Assembly: GCA_963790335.1 (NCBI GenBank)
Contig: CAWBOB010000006.1
Coordinates: forward strand, 62,001-126,000
Reading direction: 5' to 3'
DNA: 64,000 nt
Source: JAOUEA01 sp963790335
GTDB taxonomy: Bacteria; Actinomycetota; UBA4738; HRBIN12
Part shown: positions 27,015 through 36,545 of the stretch, piece after piece
Layout of the letters: each line of letters begins with the position of its first letter
How positions within the stretch are numbered: the first letter of the stretch is position 1
Notes under the pieces: model-generated
Told to the model about the DNA's origin: nothing
Database searches by the model: none
Seen by the model: the letters and a program-made list of their open reading frames with translations, nothing else
Position numbers and translations under genes: made by a program

Positions 27015-29407
27015 GGATCGAGGTGGGCGATGATGTCCGCGATCGAGAAGTCGGCGGCGGCGAGGCAGGAGTCGGCGGCGCCGTAGTACACACGGATGTG
27101 ATCGTCGTCGAGGGTGACGTGGCCGCTCGGGAACACCACATCGTGCAGGAATCCCGACCGCTCGTAGTCGAGCTCGGGGCCGAGCAGGGGATGGGACGAG
27201 CGCGCCAACACCGTTGCGGGGTCGTCGGCATCGAGCAGCATCGCACCCATGCCGTAGCGGTTCGTCCGATCGGCGCCGTGGTAGATCTCGAGCCAGCCCT
27301 CCTCGACGCGGAAGGGGGTCAGGCTCGCGCCGATGCGCGCCTCGTCCCACATGCCCGGGCGCGGCATCGCCACCGGCCGGTGGCTCCCCCAGTGCGTCAT
27401 GTCGACCGACTCAGCCAGCCAGATGCCCAACACCCGTGAGAACGAACCCGGCATCGGCCTCGTGAAGGCGAGGTAGCGGTCGTCGACCCGTTCCGGGAAG
27501 AACACGACGTCCTTCATGTCGGGCAGGAAGATCATGCCGCCGCGCTCGAAGGTGCGGAAGTCGGTGGTCGTGAGCCGGCTCGTCGTGATGCCCAGCCGGC
27601 TCACCGAGACGTAGGTGATGTGGAAGACACCGTCGATCTCGCTGACGCGTGGATCCTCGACGCCGTAGGCCTCGAGCGGGTTCGCGGGCAACAGGGCGGG
27701 CGCGGGATCGACCTCGAATCGCTCCCCGTCGGCGCTGCGGGCTACCCGCAGGTGCGACGTGTGGGTGAGGTAGTCGGTGGGTCCGTCATCGCCGTGATGG
27801 CCGTCGGTGAGGTCGCGGTACCTGATGGTGCGGGGATCGTCGAGATCGACACCTGGCTCGTCGCGTCGAACGTACCCCAGCATGATGCGTGGCGGATCGG
27901 CCGAGGTGTCGAAGTACGGCATGCCGACCAGATCCTCGAGCTCCAGGCCGGCGGGCAGGGGCGCGAGGGTCGGGCGATCGCCGCTGAGATCGACTTGCTG
28001 CGCGGACTCGGGAAGCGCCCCCGTGGACCGCGGGCGTTCGGCCACCCGGATCAGCAGCACGATCTCGTCGCCGACCCGCGCCGCGCCCGGGTTGATCGTG
28101 GAGATGACTTCCATGCCGGGTTGCGACGGCGTGACATCGTCGGGCGAGATCAGCGGGTTGCCGGCGAGTCTCGCCCCCACGGGCACGGCGATCCATTCCC
28201 CCGGCCGTGCCTGGGTGGGCCGCTTCGCCGGAGTGGAAGCCATGAGTTCGCGCATGACCTCGACGAAGCGCGTGCCCGTCTTCGGCCAGGTGAACTCGTT
28301 CGCGTACGCGTAGGCGTCATGTTCGAGCCGATGCTTCAGGTCCGGGTCATCGAGGATGGAGTTGATCGCCGTGGACAGCTCATCGGGATCGCGGAAGGCG
28401 ACGAGCACGCCACGGCCGTCGGCGAGCGCTTCGGTGGCATGCAGGTACGGCGTGGACACGACCGCTTTGCCGGCGCCGAGGGCCCAGCTGAGCGTGCCGC
28501 TCGTGATCTGGTTCGGATCGAGGTAGGGCGTCACGTAGATGTCGGTCGCGAGCAGCAGCTCGATGATGTCCTTCGGCCGCAGGTACTGGTTCAGGAAGGC
28601 GACGTTGTCGTCGAGGTCCAGGCTCTCGATCATCTCCACCAGCTTGTTGCGGTACTCCTCACCCCGATGGCGCAACAGCTCGGGATGGGTCTGGCCGGCG
28701 ATGAGGTAGAGCGCGTCGGGGTGGCGCTGCGCGACCCACGGCATCGCCTCGATCACGTACTCGAGGCCCTTGCCCGGGCCGACCAGCCCGAAGGTCGCGA
28801 TGATGTGACGCCCGGCGAGCCCGAGTTTCTCCTTGAGCATCCGTCTGCCCCGCGGCTCGATGTGGGGCATGCCGTGCTGGATGACGCTGGTCGGTGTCGT
28901 CACCCCGTAGACGTCGCGCAGGATGTCGACGGCGGTCTCTGCCATCACGATCAGATGATCGGCGTTCGCGGCGATGTTGCGCACGGCGTCCCGCACCGCC
29001 TCGGTCGGTTCGGGAAGCACCGTGTGCATCGTGACGACGACCGGCTTGCCGACCTGCTGCAGGAACGGCGTCAGGTGGTCGATGTAGGTCCCTTCGATCC
29101 ACGTTTCGCCCTCCCACGACTCGTCTTTCCACAGGCCGTACAGGCCGAACTCGTGCTGCACGCAGACGACGTCGACGTCGGAGCCGCCGATGGCGCGAGC
29201 AGCGGCGACGTAGCCGTCCGGCGAGCCCTGACGGATGCGCCACCGGACCTCGGGTCCGTACGCCCGCACGGAGCTTCGCTCGTCGATCGCGGCGACCTCG
29301 CAGACGACGGACTCGTCGGCGGCGTGGACCGCCGCGATCAGATCGCTCGTGAAGGTCGCGATGCCGCACCGTCGCGACGGCCACGTGGAAACGAACGCGA
29401 TGCGCAT
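27008..29407 (-). CDS. GT4 glycosyltransferase - GH130 mannoside phosphorylase fusion
   Basis: 799 residues, two enzymes in one frame. Residues 1 to about 395 are a GT-B glycosyltransferase of family 4: MRIAFVSTWPSRRCGIATFT, VVCVQHEFGLYG, HIIATFGLVGPGKGLEYVIE and GTLSWALGAGKAVVSTPYLH. Residues about 420-795 are a five-bladed GH130 module: AYGVEDPRVSEIDGVFHITY (containing the conserved acid), PDMKDVVFFPERVDDRYLAF, DEARIGASLTPFRVEEGWLE and HGADRTNRYGMGAM. GH130 enzymes phosphorolyse or hydrolyse beta-mannosides. The fusion suggests coupled making and trimming of a mannose-containing glycan (inference). No membrane segments; cytosolic. Frame intact. Confidence 0.85.
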   Translation of the reverse strand: MRIAFVSTWPSRRCGIATFTSDLIAAVHAADESVVCEVAAIDERSSVRAYGPEVRWRIRQGSPDGYVAAARAIGGSDVDVVCVQHEFGLYGLWKDESWEGETWIEGTYIDHLTPFLQQVGKPVVVTMHTVLPEPTEAVRDAVRNIAANADHLIVMAETAVDILRDVYGVTTPTSVIQHGMPHIEPRGRRMLKEKLGLAGRHIIATFGLVGPGKGLEYVIEAMPWVAQRHPDALYLIAGQTHPELLRHRGEEYRNKLVEMIESLDLDDNVAFLNQYLRPKDIIELLLATDIYVTPYLDPNQITSGTLSWALGAGKAVVSTPYLHATEALADGRGVLVAFRDPDELSTAINSILDDPDLKHRLEHDAYAYANEFTWPKTGTRFVEVMRELMASTPAKRPTQARPGEWIAVPVGARLAGNPLISPDDVTPSQPGMEVISTINPGAARVGDEIVLLIRVAERPRSTGALPESAQQVDLSGDRPTLAPLPAGLELEDLVGMPYFDTSADPPRIMLGYVRRDEPGVDLDDPRTIRYRDLTDGHHGDDGPTDYLTHTSHLRVARSADGERFEVDPAPALLPANPLEAYGVEDPRVSEIDGVFHITYVSVSRLGITTSRLTTTDFRTFERGGMIFLPDMKDVVFFPERVDDRYLAFTRPMPGSFSRVLGIWLAESVDMTHWGSHRPVAMPRPGMWDEARIGASLTPFRVEEGWLEIYHGADRTNRYGMGAMLLDADDPATVLARSSHPLLGPELDYERSGFLHDVVFPSGHVTLDDDHIRVYYGAADSCLAAADFSIADIIAHLDPC

Positions 29408-29443
29408 CGTTCAACGATACAGGGGCGATCCGTGGCCTCGGGC

Positions 29444-29827
29444 TCAGCGTGAGCGGCGCTTCGCGGGGTCCAGGCCGCGTCCGATCAGCCAGCCGCCCAG
29501 GCCGAGCAGCAAGGTGAAGAAGGTGACGAGGCCGACGATGCCGACCAGCACCGTGGCGGGATCAGCGGCATCGGACCCGCCGCTCACCGCCTTCACGATC
29601 GCGTAGACCGTGATGAAGGTGTAGACGCCGATCACGATGAGGACCGGGAACACGAGCATCACGCTGAAGCTCATGCCGGCGACGGCGATGGCTGCGCCTC
29701 TCGATCCGCCGGCGACGGCCGACGGCGATGCGTCAGGTCCGGCGTCGTGCCAGGACTCCAGCGGGTCCGGGTCCGCGTCGGGGTCCGGCCACGGGCCGAT
29801 GCCTGTGGCGTCGGTGCTCGTAGTCAC
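29444..29827 (-). CDS. Small two-helix membrane protein
   Basis: 127 residues: a Pro/Asp-rich N-terminus (PWPDPDADPDPLESWHDAGP) and two membrane helices (FPVLIVIGVYTFITVYAIV and TVLVGIVGLVTFFTLLLGLG) ending RGLDPAKRRSR. No known family. It starts divergently from the acyltransferase at 29853, and the 25-base gap must hold or overlap both promoters. Confidence 0.6.
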   Translation of the reverse strand: MTTSTDATGIGPWPDPDADPDPLESWHDAGPDASPSAVAGGSRGAAIAVAGMSFSVMLVFPVLIVIGVYTFITVYAIVKAVSGGSDAADPATVLVGIVGLVTFFTLLLGLGGWLIGRGLDPAKRRSR

Positions 29828-29852
29828 CCGCCGAGTATCGCAGTATCGGCCC

Positions 29853-31061
29853 GTGAGGGCGGCGCGCATCAGGGAGCTCGCATCGGCGACGCCCGCATCG
29901 CGTGACCGTGTGGTCGATCTGCTCAGGGCGGCGAGCATCGTCACGGTGGTCGTCGGCCACTGGGTCATCGGCATCATCTCGTGGCGAGACGGGGTGATCC
30001 GCACGACGAGTGCCGTCGGCCTGACCTCGTACCTGTGGCTCGCGACGTGGTTCCTGCAGGTGATGCCCATCTTCTTCTTCGTTGGGGGATTCTCGAACTC
30101 CGTGGCGTACGCCGCCTACCGGGATCGTGGCGAGCGTGCCGGCGCGTTCGTCCGGAGCCGGCTCGAGCGGTTGGCCCGTCCATCGCTGGTCTTCCTGGGC
30201 GTCTGGGCGGGGGTCCTGCTCGTGATGCACGGGCTCGAGGTCGGAGCTCCGACAGGACCACGACTGTGGGGTGACCTCACGCTGCTGCGCGGCGTGCTGC
30301 CCCCGGGTGCGACGGTACCGTTCGGTCCCCTCTGGTTCCTGGCGGTGTATCTGGTCGTGGTGACGGTGGCTCCCGCCACGATCTGGCTTCATGAGCGGTT
30401 CGGCGTGTGGGTGCCGGCCGTGCTCGTCCTCGGCGCCATCGTCGCCGACGGGGTCGGCTTCATCGGTGGTGTGCCGCTCGCTCGGTGGGCAAACGTCGTC
30501 TTCGTGTTGCTCCTGCCGCATCAGCTCGGCCATGCGTACGGCGACGGTTCGATGCTCAGGTGGCCGCGCCTCGTGTTCGTGGCGATGATGGTCGGGGGCC
30601 TGGCAGGGCTCGTGCTGCTCACGAACCCACCCGTGTTCCAGCTGGCGGGCGACGTGCGGTTCGAGTGGTTCCCGGGCATCGGCGCCTACCCCAAGAGCCT
30701 GCTGGGCACCGATGTCGAGATCGTGTCCAACGCGTATCCACCCACCCTCTGCTTCCTCCTGGGCGGCATCTGGTCGATCGGTGCCGTCATGCTGATGCGT
30801 CCGCTGCTCACCCGATGGGTTCAGCGCAGGCGCGTCTGGGCCGCCACGATCGCGGTGAACGGCGTGATCATGACGCTGTTCCTGTGGCACATGACCGCCT
30901 ACCTGCTCGCGATCCTGATCGTGTGGCCGCTGGGACTCGGGCGGCAGATGGACAGCACGCCGGTGTGGTGGTTCGAGCGGCTCCTTTGGGTCGGACTGCC
31001 CGGCGCGATCCTGCTCGGGCTCATCGCGATCTTCGGGAGGTTCGAGCACCCCAGGCGGTAG
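29853..31061 (+). CDS. Acyltransferase family 3 membrane protein
   Basis: 402 residues with about ten membrane helices. The start RVVDLLRAASIVTVVVGHW is the family's hallmark (Arg/Asp then the catalytic-type His), followed by FFFVGGFSNSVAYAAYRDRG. Later motifs LWFLAVYLVVVTVAPATIWL and TLFLWHMTAYLLAILIVWPL fit. These enzymes move acetyl or other acyl groups onto surface sugars or lipids. GTG 29853. Neighbouring glycan genes support a cell-surface role. Frame intact. Confidence 0.85.
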   Translation: MRAARIRELASATPASRDRVVDLLRAASIVTVVVGHWVIGIISWRDGVIRTTSAVGLTSYLWLATWFLQVMPIFFFVGGFSNSVAYAAYRDRGERAGAFVRSRLERLARPSLVFLGVWAGVLLVMHGLEVGAPTGPRLWGDLTLLRGVLPPGATVPFGPLWFLAVYLVVVTVAPATIWLHERFGVWVPAVLVLGAIVADGVGFIGGVPLARWANVVFVLLLPHQLGHAYGDGSMLRWPRLVFVAMMVGGLAGLVLLTNPPVFQLAGDVRFEWFPGIGAYPKSLLGTDVEIVSNAYPPTLCFLLGGIWSIGAVMLMRPLLTRWVQRRRVWAATIAVNGVIMTLFLWHMTAYLLAILIVWPLGLGRQMDSTPVWWFERLLWVGLPGAILLGLIAIFGRFEHPRR

Positions 31062-31072
31062 GGCGGCGATGG

Positions 31073-31078
31073 TACGGT
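31073..31078 (+). promoter_or_regulatory. -10 box (TACGGT)
   Basis: TANNNT hexamer 7 nt before GTG 31086 of the MptB-like gene; leaderless geometry. Confidence 0.5.
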
Positions 31079-31085
31079 CGGCGCC

Positions 31086-32734
31086 GTGCAGCGTTCCGGT
31101 GACGCGCCGCCCGGCGCACGGCCTCCGAGCGACATCCCGCCGCCCGGCGCAGGACCCTCCGGCGACATCTCGCCCCCTGACGACATCACGCACCCAGGGA
31201 CGTCGACCGGGAGCCACGATGCCTCGGTGGGTCCATCGTGGCTTCCCGTCGGGGCCTCGGCGGCAGGCATCCTCGCGTGTGCGACCTTCGCGGCGGCGCC
31301 CGATTCCCCGTTCCAGCCTGTGTTGCCGGCGGGCGCGGAGCCGAGTGGCCCACTCACCGCGTTGGCGTCCGCGATCGGCATCGACCGGCTCGCCGGATCG
31401 TGGCTGATCGCCGCGGGCGTGCTCTCGATGGGGTTCGCGGTGGCGGGATTCGTGGTCCTGCTGCGCGCGATCCGGCATGGGCTGGTGGGGCTTCGTGGGG
31501 TCGTCGTGCTGACCGTGCTCGCGAACGTGCTCGTGGTGACGATGTTGCCGCTGCTGTTCTCACGGGACGTCTACTCCTACGCCTTCTACGGGCGGATCGT
31601 CGCCGTGCACGACGGGAACCCGTACGTGCAGACGCCCGTGGAGTTCGGTGATGACGACCTGTGGCCACTGGTCGGCCCGAAGTGGGTCGACACTCCGGCC
31701 GTGTACGGCCCGGCGTTCACCACCGCCTCGAGCGTGGTCGCCCGGGTCTTCGAGACGCCTGCGGCCCAGGTCGATGCGTACCGGTGGCTGGCCGGCGCTC
31801 GCGGCCCTGGCGACCGTCGCCGCGATCGCGGCGATCACGCGCCGGCTCCGTCCCGGCCGCGAGGCCTTCGCGGTCGCGGCGTTCGGGCTGAACCCGGCGG
31901 TGTTGTTCCTCGGCGTGGCGAGCGGTCACAACGATCTGGTGGTTGCGTTCTCCGTCGCGGCCGGCGTGCTGCTGCTCGTGCGCGACCGCACGCTCGCATC
32001 GGTGGCGGTGCTCGCCGTGGGCGCGCTCGTCAAGGCGACCGTGGTCGTCCCACTCGTGCTCGTCATCGTGTGGGCCGTGGCTCGATCCGAGCGGGAGCGG
32101 CGTGCTCGCGACCTCCTGACCCACGCCGGCCTCGCGGTCGCGATCGGGCTGGTGTGCGCCGTCCCGTACCTGCAGGCGGAGGATCCGTCGCTCGGCATGG
32201 TGGAGCTCGCCGGGCACGAGGGGTGGCTCGCTCCCTCTGGGCTGGTGGCGAAGATCTTCGGGTGGCTCAGCTTCGGCACGCTCGGCTGGCTCGCCCGCAT
32301 CGGGTTCGCCACGGTGCTCCGTGATCGTCTTCGTGCGGCTGGCGCGCGACGTCGGGCGGCGGGGGGCCGCCGGCGAGCCGGTGACGTCGGTCGCGGCGGC
32401 GATCGGCTGGTCGCTCCTGGTGCTCATGCTGCTGGGGCCGGTGCTGCTTCCGTGGTACGCGGCCTGGGCGCTCCCGCTCGTGTGGCTCATGCCGCGGCCG
32501 GCACGGGTGACGACGATCACGGCGGGTCTCGCCCTCGCCATGGTCCAGTGGACGACCGAGCCGCTCCGCTATCCCGACGCGTTCAACGTGAACCTAGCGA
32601 TCGGGCACTGGATCGTGACGCCCACCCTGCTCGGGATGGCGATCTGGTGCGTCGTCGATCTCAGGCGGCGCGTGATCGAGCGGCTTCCGCTGCACGACAC
32701 GCAGGACCTGACCACAGGTGAGGGCCAGCGCTGA
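31086..32734 (+). CDS. MptB-like polyprenol-phosphomannose mannosyltransferase (GT-C)
   Basis: Multi-spanning GT-C glycosyltransferase of about 550 residues. After a Pro-rich cytosolic N-terminus and helices, the catalytic loop reads LLFSRDVYSYAFYGRIVAVH with DGNPYVQTPVEFGDD and WVDTPAVYGPAFT, matching the MptB family that builds alpha-1,6-mannan in actinobacteria. FGLNPAVLFLGVASGHNDLV is a further family feature. The frame changes near 31790 and 32320. It extends about 140 bases past the stop of the convergent gene, so one of the two 3' ends is probably wrong. Confidence 0.75.
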
Positions 32735-34552
32735 AGCGAGCGCAGGGCCTCGCCAGCCGCCGAGGCCGGCACCGAGCCGCTCCAGCGTGAGCCCAGCGAT
32801 CGTGATGGCGGCGACGCCGAACGCCGGAGCAGCAGCAGCAGCAGCCACGCGATCCTCGAACGTCCACCACGACCAGCCGGAGCCCACGAGCCAGAGCAAC
32901 AGCAACACCGCCACGGCCGCGATCGCGATCGCGGCCGGGCTCGAGGGACCGAGCTCGTGCTCACCTACGGGGAGCGGCCTGGGGTTCGGCACCGACGAGA
33001 GCAGCGTCGTGCCTGCGGGCATCGTGTCGCCCGTCACGCTCCAGGTGTACAGCCGAGCGCCGTTCGATGCCGACGGGTTCTCGTGCCACGCGGTCGCGAC
33101 GAAGATCGCCATCTCGCCCGGTGGCAGGTCGGCCAGCGTGATCCGTGAGAGCGTGTCGTACTCGACGGCGTCACGCACGGTGGGCCGCCGGGCCGCGAGA
33201 TCATCGAGGGTGCCCACGAACACGAACACGTCGTCGATCCGCTCGGGCGGCACGGCAGCACGGGCGGCGTTCGCGATGTTGGTCGCGAGGAACGTGGCGG
33301 TGCCGTCCTCGTCGTCGACGGCGAACACGAGCGGTGTGTCCGCGGGCAGCGTTGCGGCGATGCGCCCCGCGAGGGTCACGGTCGAGAGATCCTCGGCGGA
33401 GATGAACGGCGACTGGTGACGCTGGGTGTTCACGGCCGGAACCGTGAGCAGGAGCAGGAGCAGCGCCGTGACGGTCACCGCTCGCAACCGGTGCGCGCCG
33501 GTCCGCTCCCAGATCCACGTGAGCGCCAGCGCGGCGAGGATCGGGAGCGCGAACCCGAACGCCAGCACGCGCTCGGGCGGGAACCAACCACTCACCGAGC
33601 CGGCCGTCACGCCGACCACGGTGAAAACAGCCCACGCGATGAGGAAGCGTCGGGTGAAGCTGTGCACCTGCAGCGTGCCGATCGCTGCGAGCGGCAAGCT
33701 CGCCCATGGAGCGAACCGCCTGAGGCCTTCGCGGAATCGCACCCGATAGTTCTCGACGAGCACGCCTTCGAGGCCCGCTCGCCGCAGGAACGCGTCCTTC
33801 GACGTGTCGACGGCGAGCGCCGGCGGGCCGGAGAGTGCGGCGAGCAGGCCGGTCGCGACCACGGCGCCCCCGCCGGTGAGCGCACCCAGCACGCGGCCGG
33901 CGTCGGAGCGCCACCCGTGCGCCGGCTCGAGCATCCATGAAACGGCCGCGGCCGTGACGAGGATCACGGCTCCGGCGAGGAAGAACTGTGGATGGGAGAG
34001 TCCTCCTCCTCCCAGCAGGAAGGCCGCCGCGATCGTGCCGCGCAGGGTTCGACGAGCGAGCGCCGCAGCCGCCGCGAGGAACGTCACCGCGAACACGATG
34101 TTCGAGACGTAGCCCGCGGCCAGGTGCACGGCGAAGATCCCTCCCATGAGCCCGGCGAGCATCCAGCCGAGCCGGTGTCCGTGCGTGCGGCGGTGCACGA
34201 GCGCGACCGCGGCGAGTCCCACCGAGACGCCGGCGGCCTGTTGCAGTCCCGCGATCGTCGAGATCGGCCCCGCTCGCAGGGTGCCGGCGACGACCGCGAT
34301 CAGGGCAGGCGCGCCGGGACGGGCGCCGACGCGGGCGATGCCCTCGGCCACGCCGAGTCTCGTCCACCAGAGGTAGACGGTCGCGTCCGGGCCCGGGGGG
34401 AACGTCCATCCGTACAGCAGGCCGGGCCAGGCGAACACGAGGGCGAGGGCCGCGGCCAGCGAGCCGAGCAGGGCGAGATCGCGACCCGACGCGCTCGCAG
34501 GCCGCGGATCCTCGGGCGGGGGGCCGGTCGCGACGCCCGTAGCCTCACTCCG
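32594..34552 (-). CDS. Large polytopic membrane protein (possible GT-C-like)
   Basis: At least 614 residues with about twelve membrane helices. The N-terminal part LYGWTFPPGPDATVYLWWTR with acidic and aromatic residues after the first helix resembles the first loop of GT-C glycosyltransferases, but no family is certain. A long extracytoplasmic segment follows (about 350-480: ISAEDLSTVTLAGRIAATLP, FVFVGTLDDLAARRPTVRDA), then two more helices. The reading frame opens without a start before 34438; a GTG at 34549 overlapping the lipoprotein stop would need one frame change. The last 45 residues are antisense to the MptB-like gene and doubtful. Confidence 0.6.
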   Translation of the reverse strand, partial: RSEATGVATGPPPEDPRPASASGRDLALLGSLAAALALVFAWPGLLYGWTFPPGPDATVYLWWTRLGVAEGIARVGARPGAPALIAVVAGTLRAGPISTIAGLQQAAGVSVGLAAVALVHRRTHGHRLGWMLAGLMGGIFAVHLAAGYVSNIVFAVTFLAAAAALARRTLRGTIAAAFLLGGGGLSHPQFFLAGAVILVTAAAVSWMLEPAHGWRSDAGRVLGALTGGGAVVATGLLAALSGPPALAVDTSKDAFLRRAGLEGVLVENYRVRFREGLRRFAPWASLPLAAIGTLQVHSFTRRFLIAWAVFTVVGVTAGSVSGWFPPERVLAFGFALPILAALALTWIWERTGAHRLRAVTVTALLLLLLTVPAVNTQRHQSPFISAEDLSTVTLAGRIAATLPADTPLVFAVDDEDGTATFLATNIANAARAAVPPERIDDVFVFVGTLDDLAARRPTVRDAVEYDTLSRITLADLPPGEMAIFVATAWHENPSASNGARLYTWSVTGDTMPAGTTLLSSVPNPRPLPVGEHELGPSSPAAIAIAAVAVLLLLWLVGSGWSWWTFEDRVAAAAAAPAFGVAAITIAGLTLERLGAGLGGWRGPALASALALTCGQVLRVVQRKPLDHAPPEIDDAPDRHPEQGGRHDPVPDR

Positions 34553-35081
34553 CCGTGAACGTGCCCTGCGCGGCCACCGTCACCGTGGTGCCGTCGGCGG
34601 CGGCGCCCGTCACGGCCGCGCAGAGGAAGGTGCCCCCCATGCGATCGGGCAGAGCAGGCGAGATCGTGACGAGACATTCACCGTTCTCGGATCGGAACGC
34701 GACCGGCCCGTCGGTGCCGGGGACCGAGAACGTGAGCACGCGCGCGGGCGACGTCGGCTGCTGGGCCGTGAACGATTCCCCACCGAGCGACATCGTGCGG
34801 TCGCCTGCGGCGATCCACGTCATCGCGAAGTCGGCGGGCGGGGGTACCCACAAGGCGGGCAGCCCGAGCGCCGGGTAGGTCTCCGACACGGTCAGCTCGC
34901 CGGTGAGCGTGACCGAGGCGCTGCCCGAGGCGAATCCGGTCTCGGCCTGTGGGTCGATGGTCGGTGTCGCGGACCCGTCGATCTCGACGGGCACGGCGGG
35001 AGCGACCGTCTCGGGCCCCGCGGGAGGTTCGTCGCGCCCGCACGCCGGCACGAGCGACACGACCGAAGCCGTGAGCAGCAC
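34545..35081 (-). CDS. Secreted lipoprotein, function unknown
   Basis: 178 residues or more. Lipoprotein signal LLTASVVSLVPACGRDEPP (lipobox VPAC), a Pro/Ala/Glu linker, then a beta-rich domain (SGSASVTLTGELTVSETYPA, CLVTISPALPDRMGGTFLCA, TTVTVAAQGTF). GTG 35081 is the ORF start, but a positively charged stretch (TRRRSAWAG) in the same frame upstream looks like the real n-region, so the start is uncertain. The divergent gene is tldD. Probably cell-surface. Confidence 0.65.
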   Translation of the reverse strand: MLLTASVVSLVPACGRDEPPAGPETVAPAVPVEIDGSATPTIDPQAETGFASGSASVTLTGELTVSETYPALGLPALWVPPPADFAMTWIAAGDRTMSLGGESFTAQQPTSPARVLTFSVPGTDGPVAFRSENGECLVTISPALPDRMGGTFLCAAVTGAAADGTTVTVAAQGTFTAE

Positions 35082-35145
35082 CCCAGCCCATGCGCTCCTT
35101 CTCCGCGTGACGATCTCCTCCCCGGGCGCTGACTGTACCCCCTGC

Positions 35146-35151
35146 TAGCAT
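35146..35151 (+). promoter_or_regulatory. -10 box (TAGCAT) for tldD
   Basis: TANNNT hexamer 7 nt before the tldD ATG; leaderless geometry. No clear -35. Confidence 0.55.
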
Positions 35152-35158
35152 CGCCGCC

Positions 35159-36545
35159 ATGCTGGACCGCGCCCTCGTCGAGGAGGTCCTCGTCGCCGCG
35201 CGCACGCGCGGTGGCGCCTTCGCTGAGGTCTTCGTCGAAGAGGCGACCGGCACCTCGATCCGACTCGACGACGGCAAGGTCGAGGAGCTCACCACGGGTC
35301 TCGATCGCGGTGCGGGTGTGCGGGTCACGCACGGCACGAGCTACGGCTACGCCTTCTCCAACCGGCTCGACCGTGAGGCGCTGCTGCAGGCCGCGGACGC
35401 CGCGAGCGCCGCGCTGCGCGACGGCGAGGCCGGCTCGGTGGTCGACCTGCGCACCCTCGAAGGGCCGGTGACGAACGCAGTCGAGCGCGACGCCGCCGGG
35501 GTGCCGGCTTCCGACAAGGTGGCGTGGTTGCGCGAGCTCGACGACGCCGCTCGCGCCTACAGCCCCGAGGTCACCCAGGTCGTCGGCATGTACGGGGATT
35601 CACTGCAACGCAGGCTCATCGCCACGAGTGACGGACGGTGGGTCACCGAGGACCGTCCGCGGATCCGGCTCGTCGCCCAGGTCGTGGCCAAGCGGGGCGA
35701 CGTCATCCAGACCGGCTTCCATGGACCGGCGGCGTGTGCAGGGGTCGAGTTCATCGATGCGCATCCGCCGCGGGCCACGGCCGAGGTCGCCGCGAAACGC
35801 GCGGTCACGATGCTCGACTCGGTGCCTGCGCCGGCGGGGGAGATGACGGTCGTGCTCGCTCCCGGCATGGGCGGCGTGCTCTTCCACGAAGCCGTCGGGC
35901 ACCCGCTCGAAGCCGATGCCGTCGACAAGGAAGCGAGCGTCTACCGAGGTCTGGTCGGCACCGCATGTGCGAGCGAGCTGATCAACGGCGTCGACGACGC
36001 GACCATCGCCAACGGCTGGGGCTCGTTCGCGTTCGACGACGAGGCGAACGCCTGCTCAGCGAACGGTGCTGTTCACCGACGGCGTGCTGCAGTCCTTCCT
36101 GTACGACCGGTTGCGTGCCGACAAGGACGGCGTCGAGTCGACCGGCAACGGGCGCCGGCAGTCGTACGCGTCGCCCCCGGTGGTCCGCATGACGAACACC
36201 AACATCCTGAACGGTTCGAGCTCGCCGGGCGAGGTGCTCGCCGGCACGTCCAGCGGGGTCTACGTGACGTCGCTCGGCGGAGGCCAGGTGAATCCGGCGA
36301 CGGGTGACTTCGTGTTCGGGGTGAGCGAGGGCTACCTGATCGAGCACGGCGAAGCGACGACGCCGGTGCGAGGCGCCAACCTGATCGGACGCGCCATCGA
36401 GGTGATGAGCGCGGTCGACGCCGTGGCAGACGACTTCGACACGTGGGAAGGGGTCTGCGGCAAGGACGGCCAGAGCGCGCCGGTCGGAAGCGGCTCGCCG
36501 ACGTTGCGCATCTCGAGGATCACGGTGGGTGGCACCGGTGCCTGA
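35159..36545 (+). CDS. tldD: Metalloprotease TldD
   Basis: Catalytic subunit of the TldD/TldE zinc protease, which trims unfolded peptides or modified peptide precursors. The zinc motif HEAVGH is in GGVLFHEAVGHPLEADAVDK. Other family features: GYAFSNRLDREALLQAADAA, RTVLFTDGVLQSFLYDRLRA, STGNGRRQSYASPPVVRMTN and VTSLGGGQVNPATGDFVF, which contributes the zinc-ligand Cys region in the family (here EGVCGKDGQ lies near the C-terminus). One frame change near 36055 (an extra base before AACGGTG). The stop overlaps tldE. Confidence 0.93.
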
